Shown: in pieces, positions 50,625 through 59,139 of the stretch
How the letters are laid out: each line of letters starts with the position of its first letter
Position numbering within the stretch: position 1 is the stretch's first letter
Origin: Niveispirillum sp943370215
Lineage (GTDB): Bacteria > Pseudomonadota > Alphaproteobacteria > Azospirillales > Azospirillaceae
DNA: 64,000 nt
Assembly (NCBI GenBank): GCA_943370215.1
Contig: CALRQC020000001.1
Location: 310,001-374,000, forward strand
Direction: 5' to 3'
The notes under the pieces: model-generated
Database searches by the model: none
What the model saw: the letters and a program-made list of their open reading frames with translations, nothing else
What the model was told of the DNA's origin: nothing
Made by a program: the position numbers and the translations under genes

Positions 50625-51584
50625 TCAACCCTTGTGGCGCACCAGCAGATCCAGGCAGGCCATGCGCACGGCCACACCCAGTTCCACCTGCTGTAAGATG
50701 ACCGAGCGGTGGATATCGTCGGCCACCAGGCTGTCAATCTCCACCCCGCGATTCATCGGGCCGGGATGCATGATCAGGGCGCCGGGCTTGGCCACGGCCA
50801 GCTTCTCATAATCCAGGCCGAAGAAGCGGAAATATTCCCGCTGGCTGGGCACGAATTGGCCCTGCATCCGTTCCAGTTGCAGGCGCAGCATCATCACGAT
50901 GTCGGCATCCTTCAGGCCGGTCTTCATCGAATGATGCACTTCCACGCTCAATTCCCCGATGGCACTCGGCAGCAGGGTGGGTGGGGCCACCACGCGCACA
51001 TTGGCGCCCATGATGTTGAGCAACTGGATATTGGAGCGGGCGACGCGGCTGTGCAGGATATCGCCGCAGATGGCGACGGTCAGGCCCTTCAGCGTGCCCA
51101 GGCGGCGGCGGATGGTCAGCGCATCCAGCAGGGCTTGGGTCGGGTGTTCATGCTGGCCGTCGCCGGCATTCAGCACCGCGCAATTCACCTTGTCGGCCAG
51201 CAGCTTGGGCGCGCCCGATTCCTGGTGGCGCACCACCAGCGCATCCAGATGCATGGCGTTCAGGGTCATCGCCGTGTCGATCAGCGTCTCCCCCTTCTTC
51301 ACCGAGCTGCCATCGACGGACATGTTGATGCAGTCGGCCCCCAGCCGGCGGGCCGCCAGTTCAAAGCTGGTGCGGGTGCGGGTGGAGTTTTCGAAGAACA
51401 GGTTGACGACAGTGCGCCCGGCCAGCAGGTCGGACTTGGCCCCGGCGCGATTCTGTTCGACATAGCGGTCGGCCAGATCCAGCAGCAGGTTGATTTCCGG
51501 TGCCGTCAGCCCCTGGATGCCCAGCAGGTGCCGGTGGCTGAAAGTCTCGGCGCGGCCGTCGATATCATGCGGATGGGTCGCCAT
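50625..51584 (-). CDS. pyrB: Aspartate carbamoyltransferase catalytic subunit
   Basis: A 319-residue enzyme for the first committed step of pyrimidine synthesis. The carbamoyl-phosphate motif is FFENSTRTRTSFELAARRLG, and HEHPTQALLDALTIRRRLG plus HPGPMNRGVEIDS are conserved. The start at MATHPHDIDG is natural. It works with the PyrC-like protein just downstream. No regulatory pyrI is present, as usual outside enterics. Confidence 0.97.
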   Translation of the reverse strand: MATHPHDIDGRAETFSHRHLLGIQGLTAPEINLLLDLADRYVEQNRAGAKSDLLAGRTVVNLFFENSTRTRTSFELAARRLGADCINMSVDGSSVKKGETLIDTAMTLNAMHLDALVVRHQESGAPKLLADKVNCAVLNAGDGQHEHPTQALLDALTIRRRLGTLKGLTVAICGDILHSRVARSNIQLLNIMGANVRVVAPPTLLPSAIGELSVEVHHSMKTGLKDADIVMMLRLQLERMQGQFVPSQREYFRFFGLDYEKLAVAKPGALIMHPGPMNRGVEIDSLVADDIHRSVILQQVELGVAVRMACLDLLVRHKG

Positions 51585-51714
51585 GGGGCGCTGCCTCGGG
51601 GTCTGGAAACGGGGCTGGGTCGGTTGCGGCGGACTATAGCGCGGGACCGGGGGCAGGCAAGTGCGCGGCGCGGGGGGCAGGGTTTTGTATTGTATTTGCC
51701 GGTCGTTGGCGGGG

Positions 51715-53310
51715 TCAGTCCCGCCGTCGCAACGCAATCGACAGGGTCATGGGGGCGGCCATGCCTTCACCATGCCATTCAGCCAGCAGGCCACCCTCAT
51801 CGGTGCCGGTCAGCGACAGCCAGTTGCGCACCGTCAGCAGGCGTTTTTCCCGGCCCGGCATTGGTTCCATGGTCAGGCGCAGGCCGCCGCGCAGCTTCTC
51901 TGACTTGGCGGCCATCCGCTCCATCATGTCCACGGCCAGCCCGTGCGGGGCCGGATGCACGATGCCGGAACTGACGCATTGGCGCAGGGTGACATCACCG
52001 CTGTCGATACGGCCACTCGCCCCCAGATGCACCTCTCCCGACAGGATGGTGACCGCGCAATTCTGCCGGCGGCTGAAATCCAGTAACGCCTCCACCACCT
52101 GCAACCATTCATCCGTATGGGCGGGGCTGCGCCACTGGTCGCGCAGGTCATCTTCCATCTTCTGCCGGCCAGGGATCAGGTTCAGCACCCGTTCCAGCAG
52201 CCCGAAGGAGGGGAAGACCAGCGGCACGCTGGACATCACCAGCAGATGCCCGCAGGCCGAAAAATGGTCCAGCCAGCGGGGCAGATGCCGCAGGCTGCGC
52301 AGGGAGAAGACCTGATCGGGCCGCCGCTCACTGCGCAGGTCGGGCGCCAGGATGCCGATGCCATTGACCATGATGCCTTGGGTGAATCCCGGCGGCTCCG
52401 GCGCCATCAGGGTTTCCACCGGATCATCATCGGTCATGCCGATCTGGAACAGCCGGAAGGCGCGGCGGGCGGCGCGGTAGATCGCCTGATAGACCGGGCT
52501 TTGCAGCAGCGATTCGGGGTGGGAACCCCAACCATCGATAATATCGTGATCGTCCCACATGCGCAGGCCCGGAACGCTGGCCAGCATGGCGGCGGCCTCC
52601 GGCTGGTTCCAGGCATGGCGGTATGTCGCCAGATACCAGGCATCCAGCTCCCGCTCCAGATCCGGCGACTCCTTGGCATCCACCCGGCGCATCAGGGGGC
52701 GGGATGCCGCCTCCTTCAAGGCGGGTAGCTGTTCCCACAGCCCGTCAGCATAGACCTGATCGCCGCCCATCAGCATCAGATGGAACGGGTTGGCCCGGTG
52801 GCGGCCCAGCAGGTGGCCCCACATGGCATTACGCGACAGGCCTTCTGCCTGGATGGTGCTTTCATCCTCGCAGCCGCCGCAGGCATTATAGGCGATGCGC
52901 GGGGCCATGGCGGTGCCGGGCACGGTGAAGCGCCAGCGCCGCTCATCCCCCTGGAAACCATAGGCGGCATGGCCATCCTGCAGGCCACGCGGCACGGCGA
53001 AATCATAGCGCCAGAGCTGCATCGGCCCGCTGGGGCAGGGCTGGGCATAGGCGTCCGACAGGTCCGGCCCCACCGGGGGCATGTCGGCCCAGGCGTACAG
53101 GAAGCGCGGCGGCACCGGCAACAGCACGCCTTCCACCAGCAGGTCCGGCGGTTCCTGGTCGCCCTCCAGCAGGAAAGTGACGGCCACCCGCCAGCGCGCG
53201 GCCGACCCGGTGGCGCCACCGCTGCCGCGCGCGTGCAGGATCGGTCCCAGCAGGACCACCTGGGGGCGCGGGGGTGGCCGTTTCCGTCGCGGCGTGGGGG
53301 GATTCATCAA
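51715..53310 (-). CDS. PhoD-like metallophosphatase
   Basis: A 531-residue calcineurin-like phosphoesterase of the PhoD group. Metal-site motifs are present: GGDQVYADGLWEQL, WDDHDIIDGWGSH and ILSGEVHLGASG. The N-terminal domain (residues 1-130) is beta-rich without a clear Tat signal, unlike secreted PhoD enzymes, so it may act in the cytoplasm or have another role. A cysteine-containing YNACGGCEDE precedes the first metal motif. Confidence 0.88.
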   Translation of the reverse strand: MMNPPTPRRKRPPPRPQVVLLGPILHARGSGGATGSAARWRVAVTFLLEGDQEPPDLLVEGVLLPVPPRFLYAWADMPPVGPDLSDAYAQPCPSGPMQLWRYDFAVPRGLQDGHAAYGFQGDERRWRFTVPGTAMAPRIAYNACGGCEDESTIQAEGLSRNAMWGHLLGRHRANPFHLMLMGGDQVYADGLWEQLPALKEAASRPLMRRVDAKESPDLERELDAWYLATYRHAWNQPEAAAMLASVPGLRMWDDHDIIDGWGSHPESLLQSPVYQAIYRAARRAFRLFQIGMTDDDPVETLMAPEPPGFTQGIMVNGIGILAPDLRSERRPDQVFSLRSLRHLPRWLDHFSACGHLLVMSSVPLVFPSFGLLERVLNLIPGRQKMEDDLRDQWRSPAHTDEWLQVVEALLDFSRRQNCAVTILSGEVHLGASGRIDSGDVTLRQCVSSGIVHPAPHGLAVDMMERMAAKSEKLRGGLRLTMEPMPGREKRLLTVRNWLSLTGTDEGGLLAEWHGEGMAAPMTLSIALRRRD

Positions 53311-53402
53311 GGCGTATGCGTGGGCGGCGGGAAGAAGGGCATCATCATGACGGGAAAGCTGGCCGGCGGGGAAGGCGATATTATGGCGGCCACTGGTCCT
53401 TA

Positions 53403-53639
53403 TCAGTGGGCGCGCGGGCCGTTATGCCGGCGCAGCAGGCTCAACATCTGCTCCGGCACCGGCTCCTCCAGCACTGGATCATAGAGCTGGTGCAGTGCCT
53501 CCGTATTGCGCTGATAGCGCTTCAGTAGTTCGGTAGCGGCCGGATCGGCTGCCAGGGAGGCTTCCACCTCCCGGCGCTGGGCCGGGGAAAGGGCGCCATC
53601 CATATAGGCGTTGATATCGCTCATGGTCAGCCGTTTCAT
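53403..53639 (-). CDS. Small anti-sigma-like protein
   Basis: A 78-residue protein resembling the N-terminal cytoplasmic domain of anti-sigma factors: DINAYMDGALSPAQRREVEA followed by SLAADPAATELLKRYQRNTE. No zinc motif (HxxxCxxC) or membrane segment is present. The MSDIN methionine at 53624 is an alternative start. No sigma-factor gene is adjacent. It lies 92 bases upstream of the PhoD-like gene on the same strand. Confidence 0.6.
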   Translation of the reverse strand: MKRLTMSDINAYMDGALSPAQRREVEASLAADPAATELLKRYQRNTEALHQLYDPVLEEPVPEQMLSLLRRHNGPRAH

Positions 53640-53971
53640 GTCATCACTATATCTGCAACGAAACAATCACCAAGGGCCCTGGCCTGCACATTGATCAGCA
53701 GCCTGTTCAACAACATATGGCCTGCCCGGATGTTCCGTCGTTGATCTCCCGCCTTGCTTGTGCCGGGTTACCCCGGTTGGATATGGTATATCAGGGCGGG
53801 GGGCGATGCCATCCACATCCAGGGAAATATGCGGGTGTGAAGGGGTGACAAAGCGCTACGTTGCGTATTGTTGACACAAAATCAATATTAGAGAGTGAAA
53901 ATGACCTTCTCCCCAAGTCGGGAAGCGTGACCGGGGCGGCCGGCCGGATAGTATGGGAAAGACAGTTACCT
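53640..53971. other. Intergenic region upstream of glgP
   Basis: About 330 bases with promoters for glgP and the divergent small gene. The glgP frame is open from a TTG at 53861, but those residues do not look like a phosphorylase N-terminus. No repeat or operator is evident. Confidence 0.5.
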
Positions 53972-56455
53972 ATGGATGCCCGTTTCAAATCCCGTGAGAT
54001 CGGCCGCAAGGCCCTGGATGTCGATGCGCTGAAACGCTCCTTCGTTGAATGGCTGATCTATTCCGTTGGCAAGGATGCCCGCGCTGCCACGCGGCGCGAC
54101 TGGTTCAACAGCGCAGCACTCGCCGTGCGGGACCGGGTGGTGGATCGCTGGATGGACACGACCCGCGCCGTCTATGCCGCCGATGCCAAGCGTATCTATT
54201 ACTTCTCCATGGAATTCCTGATCGGGCGGCTGCTGCATAACAACCTCTCCAACCTGGGGCTGGTGGAGGAGGCGCGCGAAGCGCTGGACCGGCTGGGCCT
54301 GCGCCTGGAAGAGGTGCTGGAGATGGAGCCGGACCCCGCCCTGGGCAATGGCGGGCTGGGCCGGCTGGCCGCCTGCTTCCTGGACAGCATGGCCACCCGC
54401 AATCTGCCCGGCTATGGCTATGGCATCCGTTATGAGTATGGCCTGTTCGAACAGGAATTCGATCATGGCTGGCAGGTGGAGACGCCGGACAATTGGCTGC
54501 GCTTCGGCAACCCGTGGGAATTCGCCCGGCCGGAAGTGCTGTACCCCGTGCATTTCTATGGCCATGTGGAGCGGGTGCGCGACGGGCGCGGGATTGAGCG
54601 CGCCCAATGGACCGGCACCGACATGGTGCACGCCATGGCATTCGATACCCCGGTGGTCGGCTATGGCGGGGAGACGATCAATACGTTGCGCCTCTGGTCC
54701 GCCCGCGCCGCCCATGATTTCAGCTTCAGCGACTTTAATGACGGCGATTATCTGAAGGCGGTGGAAAGCAAGGTTCTGTCGGAGAATCTGTCCCGCGTGC
54801 TCTACCCCAATGACGCGACGGAGGTGGGGCGGGAGTTGCGGCTGAAGCAGGAATATTTCTTCACCAGCGCCAGCATCCAGGACATTCTGCGCCGTTACCT
54901 GCAGCATCACCGTGACTTTGACAGCCTGCCCGACAAGGCGGCGATCCAGTTGAACGACACCCATCCCGCCATCGGCATTGCGGAGCTGATGCGTCTGCTG
55001 ATCGATCAGCATGGGCTGGAATGGGAACATGCCTGGGACGTCACCCGCCGCACCTTCAGCTATACCAACCACACGCTACTGCCGGAGGCGCTGGAATCCT
55101 GGCCGGTGCGGCTGCTGGAACGGGTGCTGCCCCGTCATATGCAGATCATTTACGAGATCAATGCCCGGTTTTTGAACCAGATAAAATCCCATGCCGATAT
55201 CGGCACCATCCAGCGCCTCTCGCTGATTGATGAGAATGGCGACCGGCGGGTGAGGATGGGTAATCTGGCCTTTCTGGGCAGCCACAAGGTCAATGGCGTG
55301 TCGGCCCTGCATACCGACCTGATGCGCAAGACGGTGTTTGCGGATTTCCACCGCGAATTCCCCGACCGCATCACCAACAAGACCAACGGCATCACCCCGC
55401 GCCGCTGGCTGCTGCAGGCCAATCCCGCCTTGTCGGCCCTGATCACCAGCCGCATCGGTGCCGGTTGGGTGACGGACCTGGAACAGTTGGGTGCCCTGCG
55501 GGAACGGGCAGACGATCCCGTCTTCCGGGAGGAATTCCGCCGTGCCAAGCGGCAGAACAAAAAGCGGCTGGCCGCCTATATCACCCGCCACCTGAAGGTC
55601 GATATCGACATTGACAGCATGTTCGATGTGCAGGTGAAGCGCATCCATGAATATAAGCGCCAGTTGCTGAACCTGTTGCAGACGGTGGCGCTGTATAATG
55701 ACATCCGCGACAATCCCACCCGGGAGTTCGTGCCGGTCACCAAGATCCTGGCCGGCAAGGCGGCCCCCGCCTATACCCAGGCCAAGCTGATCATCAAGCT
55801 GGCCAATGACATTGCGCGGGTGATCAATCAAGACCCGGTGGTGAAGGGGCGGCTGCGGCTGGTGATGCTGCCCAATTACAATGTCACCCAGGCCGAACTG
55901 ATCATGCCGGCGGCCGACCTGTCGGAACAGATTTCCACGGCGGGGATGGAGGCATCAGGCACCGGCAACATGAAGCTGGCGTTGAATGGGGCGCTGACCA
56001 TCGGCACCCTGGACGGGGCCAATGTGGAAATGCGCGATCATGTGGGGGCGGAGAATATCTTCATCTTCGGCATGAACGCGGCAGAGGTGCAGGAACTGCG
56101 CCAGGGTGGCGCCTTTGATCCGCGTCAGGTGGTGGCCACCAATCCGCGCCTGAAACGGGCGCTGGACATGATCGGTTCCGGCATCTTCTCCCCCGACGAT
56201 CCGCGTCGCTTCCAGCCCATTGTCGACAGCCTGCTGAATGGCGACCATTTCCTGGTCACGGCGGATTTCGAGGATTACTGCAACGCCCATGCGACGGCGG
56301 CGGAGCTGTACCGCAGCCAGGATGAATGGACGGCCAAGGCCATCTTGAACACGGCCGGCATGGGCTGGTTCTCGTCTGACCGCACCATCATGGATTACGC
56401 GACGGAAATCTGGAACGTGACGCCGGTGCTGCCCATGGCGGGGGATGCGGATTGA
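53972..56455 (+). CDS. glgP: Glycogen/maltodextrin phosphorylase
   Basis: An 827-residue PLP enzyme releasing glucose-1-phosphate from alpha-glucans. The N-terminal region has RIYYFSMEFLIGRLLHNNLS, then EPDPALGNGGLGRLAACFLD and QLNDTHPAIGIAELMRLLID. The PLP Lys lies in EASGTGNMKLALNGALTIGT. The start at 53972 lacks a strong ribosome site but is the family N-terminus. Other glycogen genes are not adjacent. Confidence 0.96.
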   Translation: MDARFKSREIGRKALDVDALKRSFVEWLIYSVGKDARAATRRDWFNSAALAVRDRVVDRWMDTTRAVYAADAKRIYYFSMEFLIGRLLHNNLSNLGLVEEAREALDRLGLRLEEVLEMEPDPALGNGGLGRLAACFLDSMATRNLPGYGYGIRYEYGLFEQEFDHGWQVETPDNWLRFGNPWEFARPEVLYPVHFYGHVERVRDGRGIERAQWTGTDMVHAMAFDTPVVGYGGETINTLRLWSARAAHDFSFSDFNDGDYLKAVESKVLSENLSRVLYPNDATEVGRELRLKQEYFFTSASIQDILRRYLQHHRDFDSLPDKAAIQLNDTHPAIGIAELMRLLIDQHGLEWEHAWDVTRRTFSYTNHTLLPEALESWPVRLLERVLPRHMQIIYEINARFLNQIKSHADIGTIQRLSLIDENGDRRVRMGNLAFLGSHKVNGVSALHTDLMRKTVFADFHREFPDRITNKTNGITPRRWLLQANPALSALITSRIGAGWVTDLEQLGALRERADDPVFREEFRRAKRQNKKRLAAYITRHLKVDIDIDSMFDVQVKRIHEYKRQLLNLLQTVALYNDIRDNPTREFVPVTKILAGKAAPAYTQAKLIIKLANDIARVINQDPVVKGRLRLVMLPNYNVTQAELIMPAADLSEQISTAGMEASGTGNMKLALNGALTIGTLDGANVEMRDHVGAENIFIFGMNAAEVQELRQGGAFDPRQVVATNPRLKRALDMIGSGIFSPDDPRRFQPIVDSLLNGDHFLVTADFEDYCNAHATAAELYRSQDEWTAKAILNTAGMGWFSSDRTIMDYATEIWNVTPVLPMAGDAD

Positions 56456-56465
56456 TGGGCTCGGA

Positions 56466-56500
56466 GGGGAGACGGGGGGCATCGCTCCCCCCGTCTCCCC
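56466..56500 (+). terminator. Intrinsic terminator after glgP
   Basis: A perfect 14-bp stem (GGGGAGACGGGGGG, 7-base loop, complement) followed by TTGT begins 11 bases past the glgP stop. It also faces the convergent gene. Confidence 0.8.
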
Positions 56501-56510
56501 TTGTCGAAAT

Positions 56511-57638
56511 TCACACCCGCCGTTTCAGGCGGGTGCCCAGTTCCGGCCCTTCATTATCGAAGCGATAGCCGAAGCTCTGCTGGATCTCCACCAGTTCCCC
56601 CGCCGTGCCGGCGGGCGCGCTGGGGCGGTAGCGCCAATCCTTCAGGGCGGCCTTTACCCGATCAACAAATTGCGGGTTGCCGGACTGCTCCACGATATCG
56701 ATCTGTTTCACGCGGCCATCAGCGGTGGAGATCTTGAACACCACCTTGGCCGTGCCAGTCAGGTGGATGGCACCGGAGATGGCAAGGTCAGGGGCGACAC
56801 GCACCAGGGCAAAAGGCTCGGTGCTTGCTAGCGGCACGGTTCGGGTCTTTTCCACCCAGGCATCCGCCTTGGCCGCGTCCCCCTGCTTGTCGGCGATATA
56901 GACCAGCTTGCCATAAACATGAAGCAGCAAGGGGGCCAGGGCAGTCCGTTCCTGCGGATCAGCGACGCTCTCTCCCGCTTCCACCATGGCGCGGAACATG
57001 CCTTCCGCTTCCTCCCGTCGGCCGGCTTCCAGGGTCAGCAGGGCCTGTTGGAAGTCTGTCTGCAGGCGTAGCGGATGGGCTGGTGGCAGTTTGGCGGTGA
57101 CGGCCGAAGCGCGATCCAGCAATTTGCGTGTTTGCACCAGGTCGCTGGTGGTCTTGGAGATGCGGGCATATTCCAGCACCGCATCCAGATACTGGGGCGA
57201 CTCGGTGCCGAAATTCCGCTCCGTCAGGGACAACATCCGTTCATAGGCGCTGGCCCCGTCCTGAAAACGGCCAACCCCATAACAGGCTTGGCCCAGTCGC
57301 TGCTGAAACTGGATGGTCAGGGCGTCGTCCTCCCCGACATGGCGTTTAAGGGCGGTCAGCGCCTGCCGCGCGGCCGCCAACTCTTTCTCATTATCTATGC
57401 TGTCCGCAATATCTATGGCGTTCAACAGCAGTTGCGCGTGGCTGGTGGGTTTGTAATTGGGGTTCTGCTCGTAAAGCTCGGCTGCTTTCCAGGCCATCGC
57501 CAGCGCCTGATCCCGCTTGCCCTCCTGCTGCAGGGCGGCAGATGCTTTGTTCGCCTCCTGCCAGGTGCTCTGGGCCAGGGCTGAGCTGGTTGCAGCCAAG
57601 GCCCCAGCTAATATCAAAATCCCCCAACCCGCGCGCAT
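56511..57638 (-). CDS. TPR-like protein with C-terminal TonB domain
   Basis: A 375-residue exported protein. A signal sequence (GILILAGALAATSSALAQST) is followed by several TPR-like helical pairs. A C-terminal TonB-type domain contains TGTAKVVFKISTADGRVKQI and FVDRVKAALKDWRYRPSAPA. Without an N-terminal membrane anchor beyond the signal peptide it is probably periplasmic. It might interact with outer-membrane receptors, but no ExbB/ExbD genes are nearby. The start MRAGWG is preferred over the longer frame. Confidence 0.83.
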   Translation of the reverse strand: MRAGWGILILAGALAATSSALAQSTWQEANKASAALQQEGKRDQALAMAWKAAELYEQNPNYKPTSHAQLLLNAIDIADSIDNEKELAAARQALTALKRHVGEDDALTIQFQQRLGQACYGVGRFQDGASAYERMLSLTERNFGTESPQYLDAVLEYARISKTTSDLVQTRKLLDRASAVTAKLPPAHPLRLQTDFQQALLTLEAGRREEAEGMFRAMVEAGESVADPQERTALAPLLLHVYGKLVYIADKQGDAAKADAWVEKTRTVPLASTEPFALVRVAPDLAISGAIHLTGTAKVVFKISTADGRVKQIDIVEQSGNPQFVDRVKAALKDWRYRPSAPAGTAGELVEIQQSFGYRFDNEGPELGTRLKRRV

Positions 57639-57765
57639 TGGCGATCCCCATAGAAAGGTTAATGGGCAAGATATCAACCGATAGGGGAGAAGATTTCAAT
57701 ATGTCTTGCGTCGCGGTGCGGCTGCGCCATGTTAGGGGGGAGCTTGCCAGGAAGAGAGCCGCCCC

Positions 57766-58071
57766 ATGTCTGCCGACCCTAAGGCTGAATTGCTGCGCCA
57801 GATGCGGGCCATCCGCCGCCGCATCGATCCCGATGTGCTGGAACGGGCGGAAAAGGCCGCTCAAGCGGCAGAGGCCGCCCGCACCTTGCCGCCTGGCCAT
57901 GTGCCCTATGACAAGGAGGCGGCGCGCGACGTGGTGACGTCCTTCCTGCGCGGCCGTAACGATGGCGGCAAATTCGCCATGAAGCTGATGGAAAACCTGA
58001 AAAAGCCGGAAGCGGCGGCCAAGGCCTATGGCGAGCCGCCGCCCCGCACGCCACCGGGTCGCAAGGTTTAA
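57766..58071 (+). CDS. Hypothetical protein (101 residues)
   Basis: A basic, mainly helical protein: MSADPKAELLRQMRAIRRRI then DPDVLERAEKAAQAAEAART. The later half has GHVPYDKEAARDVVTSFLRG, ending in a Pro/Arg-rich tail. No family recognised. Its 3' end overlaps the convergent small membrane-protein gene by four bases. Confidence 0.65.
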   Translation: MSADPKAELLRQMRAIRRRIDPDVLERAEKAAQAAEAARTLPPGHVPYDKEAARDVVTSFLRGRNDGGKFAMKLMENLKKPEAAAKAYGEPPPRTPPGRKV

Positions 58072-58277
58072 ACCCGCCCTTCCAGCAAGGCCCGGATGCG
58101 GGACAGGTGTTGGCAGGCCCGACCCAGCCCCGCCAGGGCCACCCCCAGCAGCAGACCGACCAGGGCCGGCCCATAAGTTTCTGCCGTCGGCGCCACCAGC
58201 ATGAACATGGACACCAGGATGGCCGCTCCACCCACGGCATAAAGCACGATGGCGGTGATCGAGCGGTGCTTATCCAT
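58068..58277 (-). CDS. Small two-helix membrane protein
   Basis: A 69-residue protein with two hydrophobic helices (SITAIVLYAVGGAAILVSMF and PALVGLLLGVALAGL) and a basic C-terminal end. It begins eight bases before the end of lipB, suggesting co-translation after lipB. Function unknown. Confidence 0.6.
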   Translation of the reverse strand: MDKHRSITAIVLYAVGGAAILVSMFMLVAPTAETYGPALVGLLLGVALAGLGRACQHLSRIRALLEGRV

Positions 58278-58971
58278 CGGCATTCTCCACCACGGCACAG
58301 GTCGTCTCCCGCGCTACGGCGTCGGGTCCAAACACTTCCAGGAAGGCCGCCTGCATGGCCATGTCCACCTCATCCATCGAGACGATATGTCCCAGATCGG
58401 CCAGGGAAGTGACACCATGTTCCTTGATGCCACAGGGCACGATGCCGCCGAAATGGCTCAGGTCCGGCTCCACATTCAAGGAGACGCCATGGAAGCTGAC
58501 GCCGCGGCGGATTCGCACACCAAGGGCGGCGATCTTGGCTTCCTGACCCGGCCTGCCATGGGGCGTCATGTCGATCCACACGCCCACCCGGCCGCACCGG
58601 CGTTCGCCCTTCACGGCGAACTGGGCCAGGGTACGGATCAACCATTCCTCCAGCCGCCAGACAAAATCATGCAGGTCGCCGCCGCGCGCGGCCACATCCA
58701 GCATGACATAACCAATGCGCTGGCCCGGCCCGTGATAGGTATATTGCCCGCCGCGCCCGGCATCATAGACCGGGAACTGCGTCGTCAGCAGGTCTGCGGC
58801 CTTGGCCGAGGTACCGGCCGTGTAGAGCGGGGGATGTTCCAGCAGCCACACGCATTCGTTGGCACTGCCGGCGCGAATGTCGGCAACCCGCGCCTCCATG
58901 AAGGCCAAGGCGTCCGGATATTGCACCGGCTGGTCGCTGATGCGCCATTCCAGCATGTTTGTCACGTCCAT
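58270..58971 (-). CDS. lipB: Octanoyl-[acyl-carrier-protein]:protein N-octanoyltransferase
   Basis: A 233-residue enzyme transferring octanoate from ACP to lipoyl domains. ECVWLLEHPPLYTAGTSAKA, GGQYTYHGPGQRIGYVMLDV and the catalytic region GIVPCGIKEHGVTSLADLG (Cys and Lys) are present. The open frame extends far upstream across cimA on the other strand, but the true start is near 58971 (MDVTNMLEW), or 15 bases later. It diverges from cimA. Confidence 0.95.
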   Translation of the reverse strand: MDVTNMLEWRISDQPVQYPDALAFMEARVADIRAGSANECVWLLEHPPLYTAGTSAKAADLLTTQFPVYDAGRGGQYTYHGPGQRIGYVMLDVAARGGDLHDFVWRLEEWLIRTLAQFAVKGERRCGRVGVWIDMTPHGRPGQEAKIAALGVRIRRGVSFHGVSLNVEPDLSHFGGIVPCGIKEHGVTSLADLGHIVSMDEVDMAMQAAFLEVFGPDAVARETTCAVVENADG

Positions 58972-59139
58972 CCATCCCCCGGCGGTCAAGGGGTGCCGCC
59001 GCTGAAGCCCAAGATGCTCATATGGGCCACTATCTAGGCCAAACGACGCCGCCGACCAATGGCTATGCGCGCATGACCATTGATCCGTCGGCGCGGATTT
59101 GCCATGTTCGGCAATGTCATTTCTATTTGGCCTTGTAAT

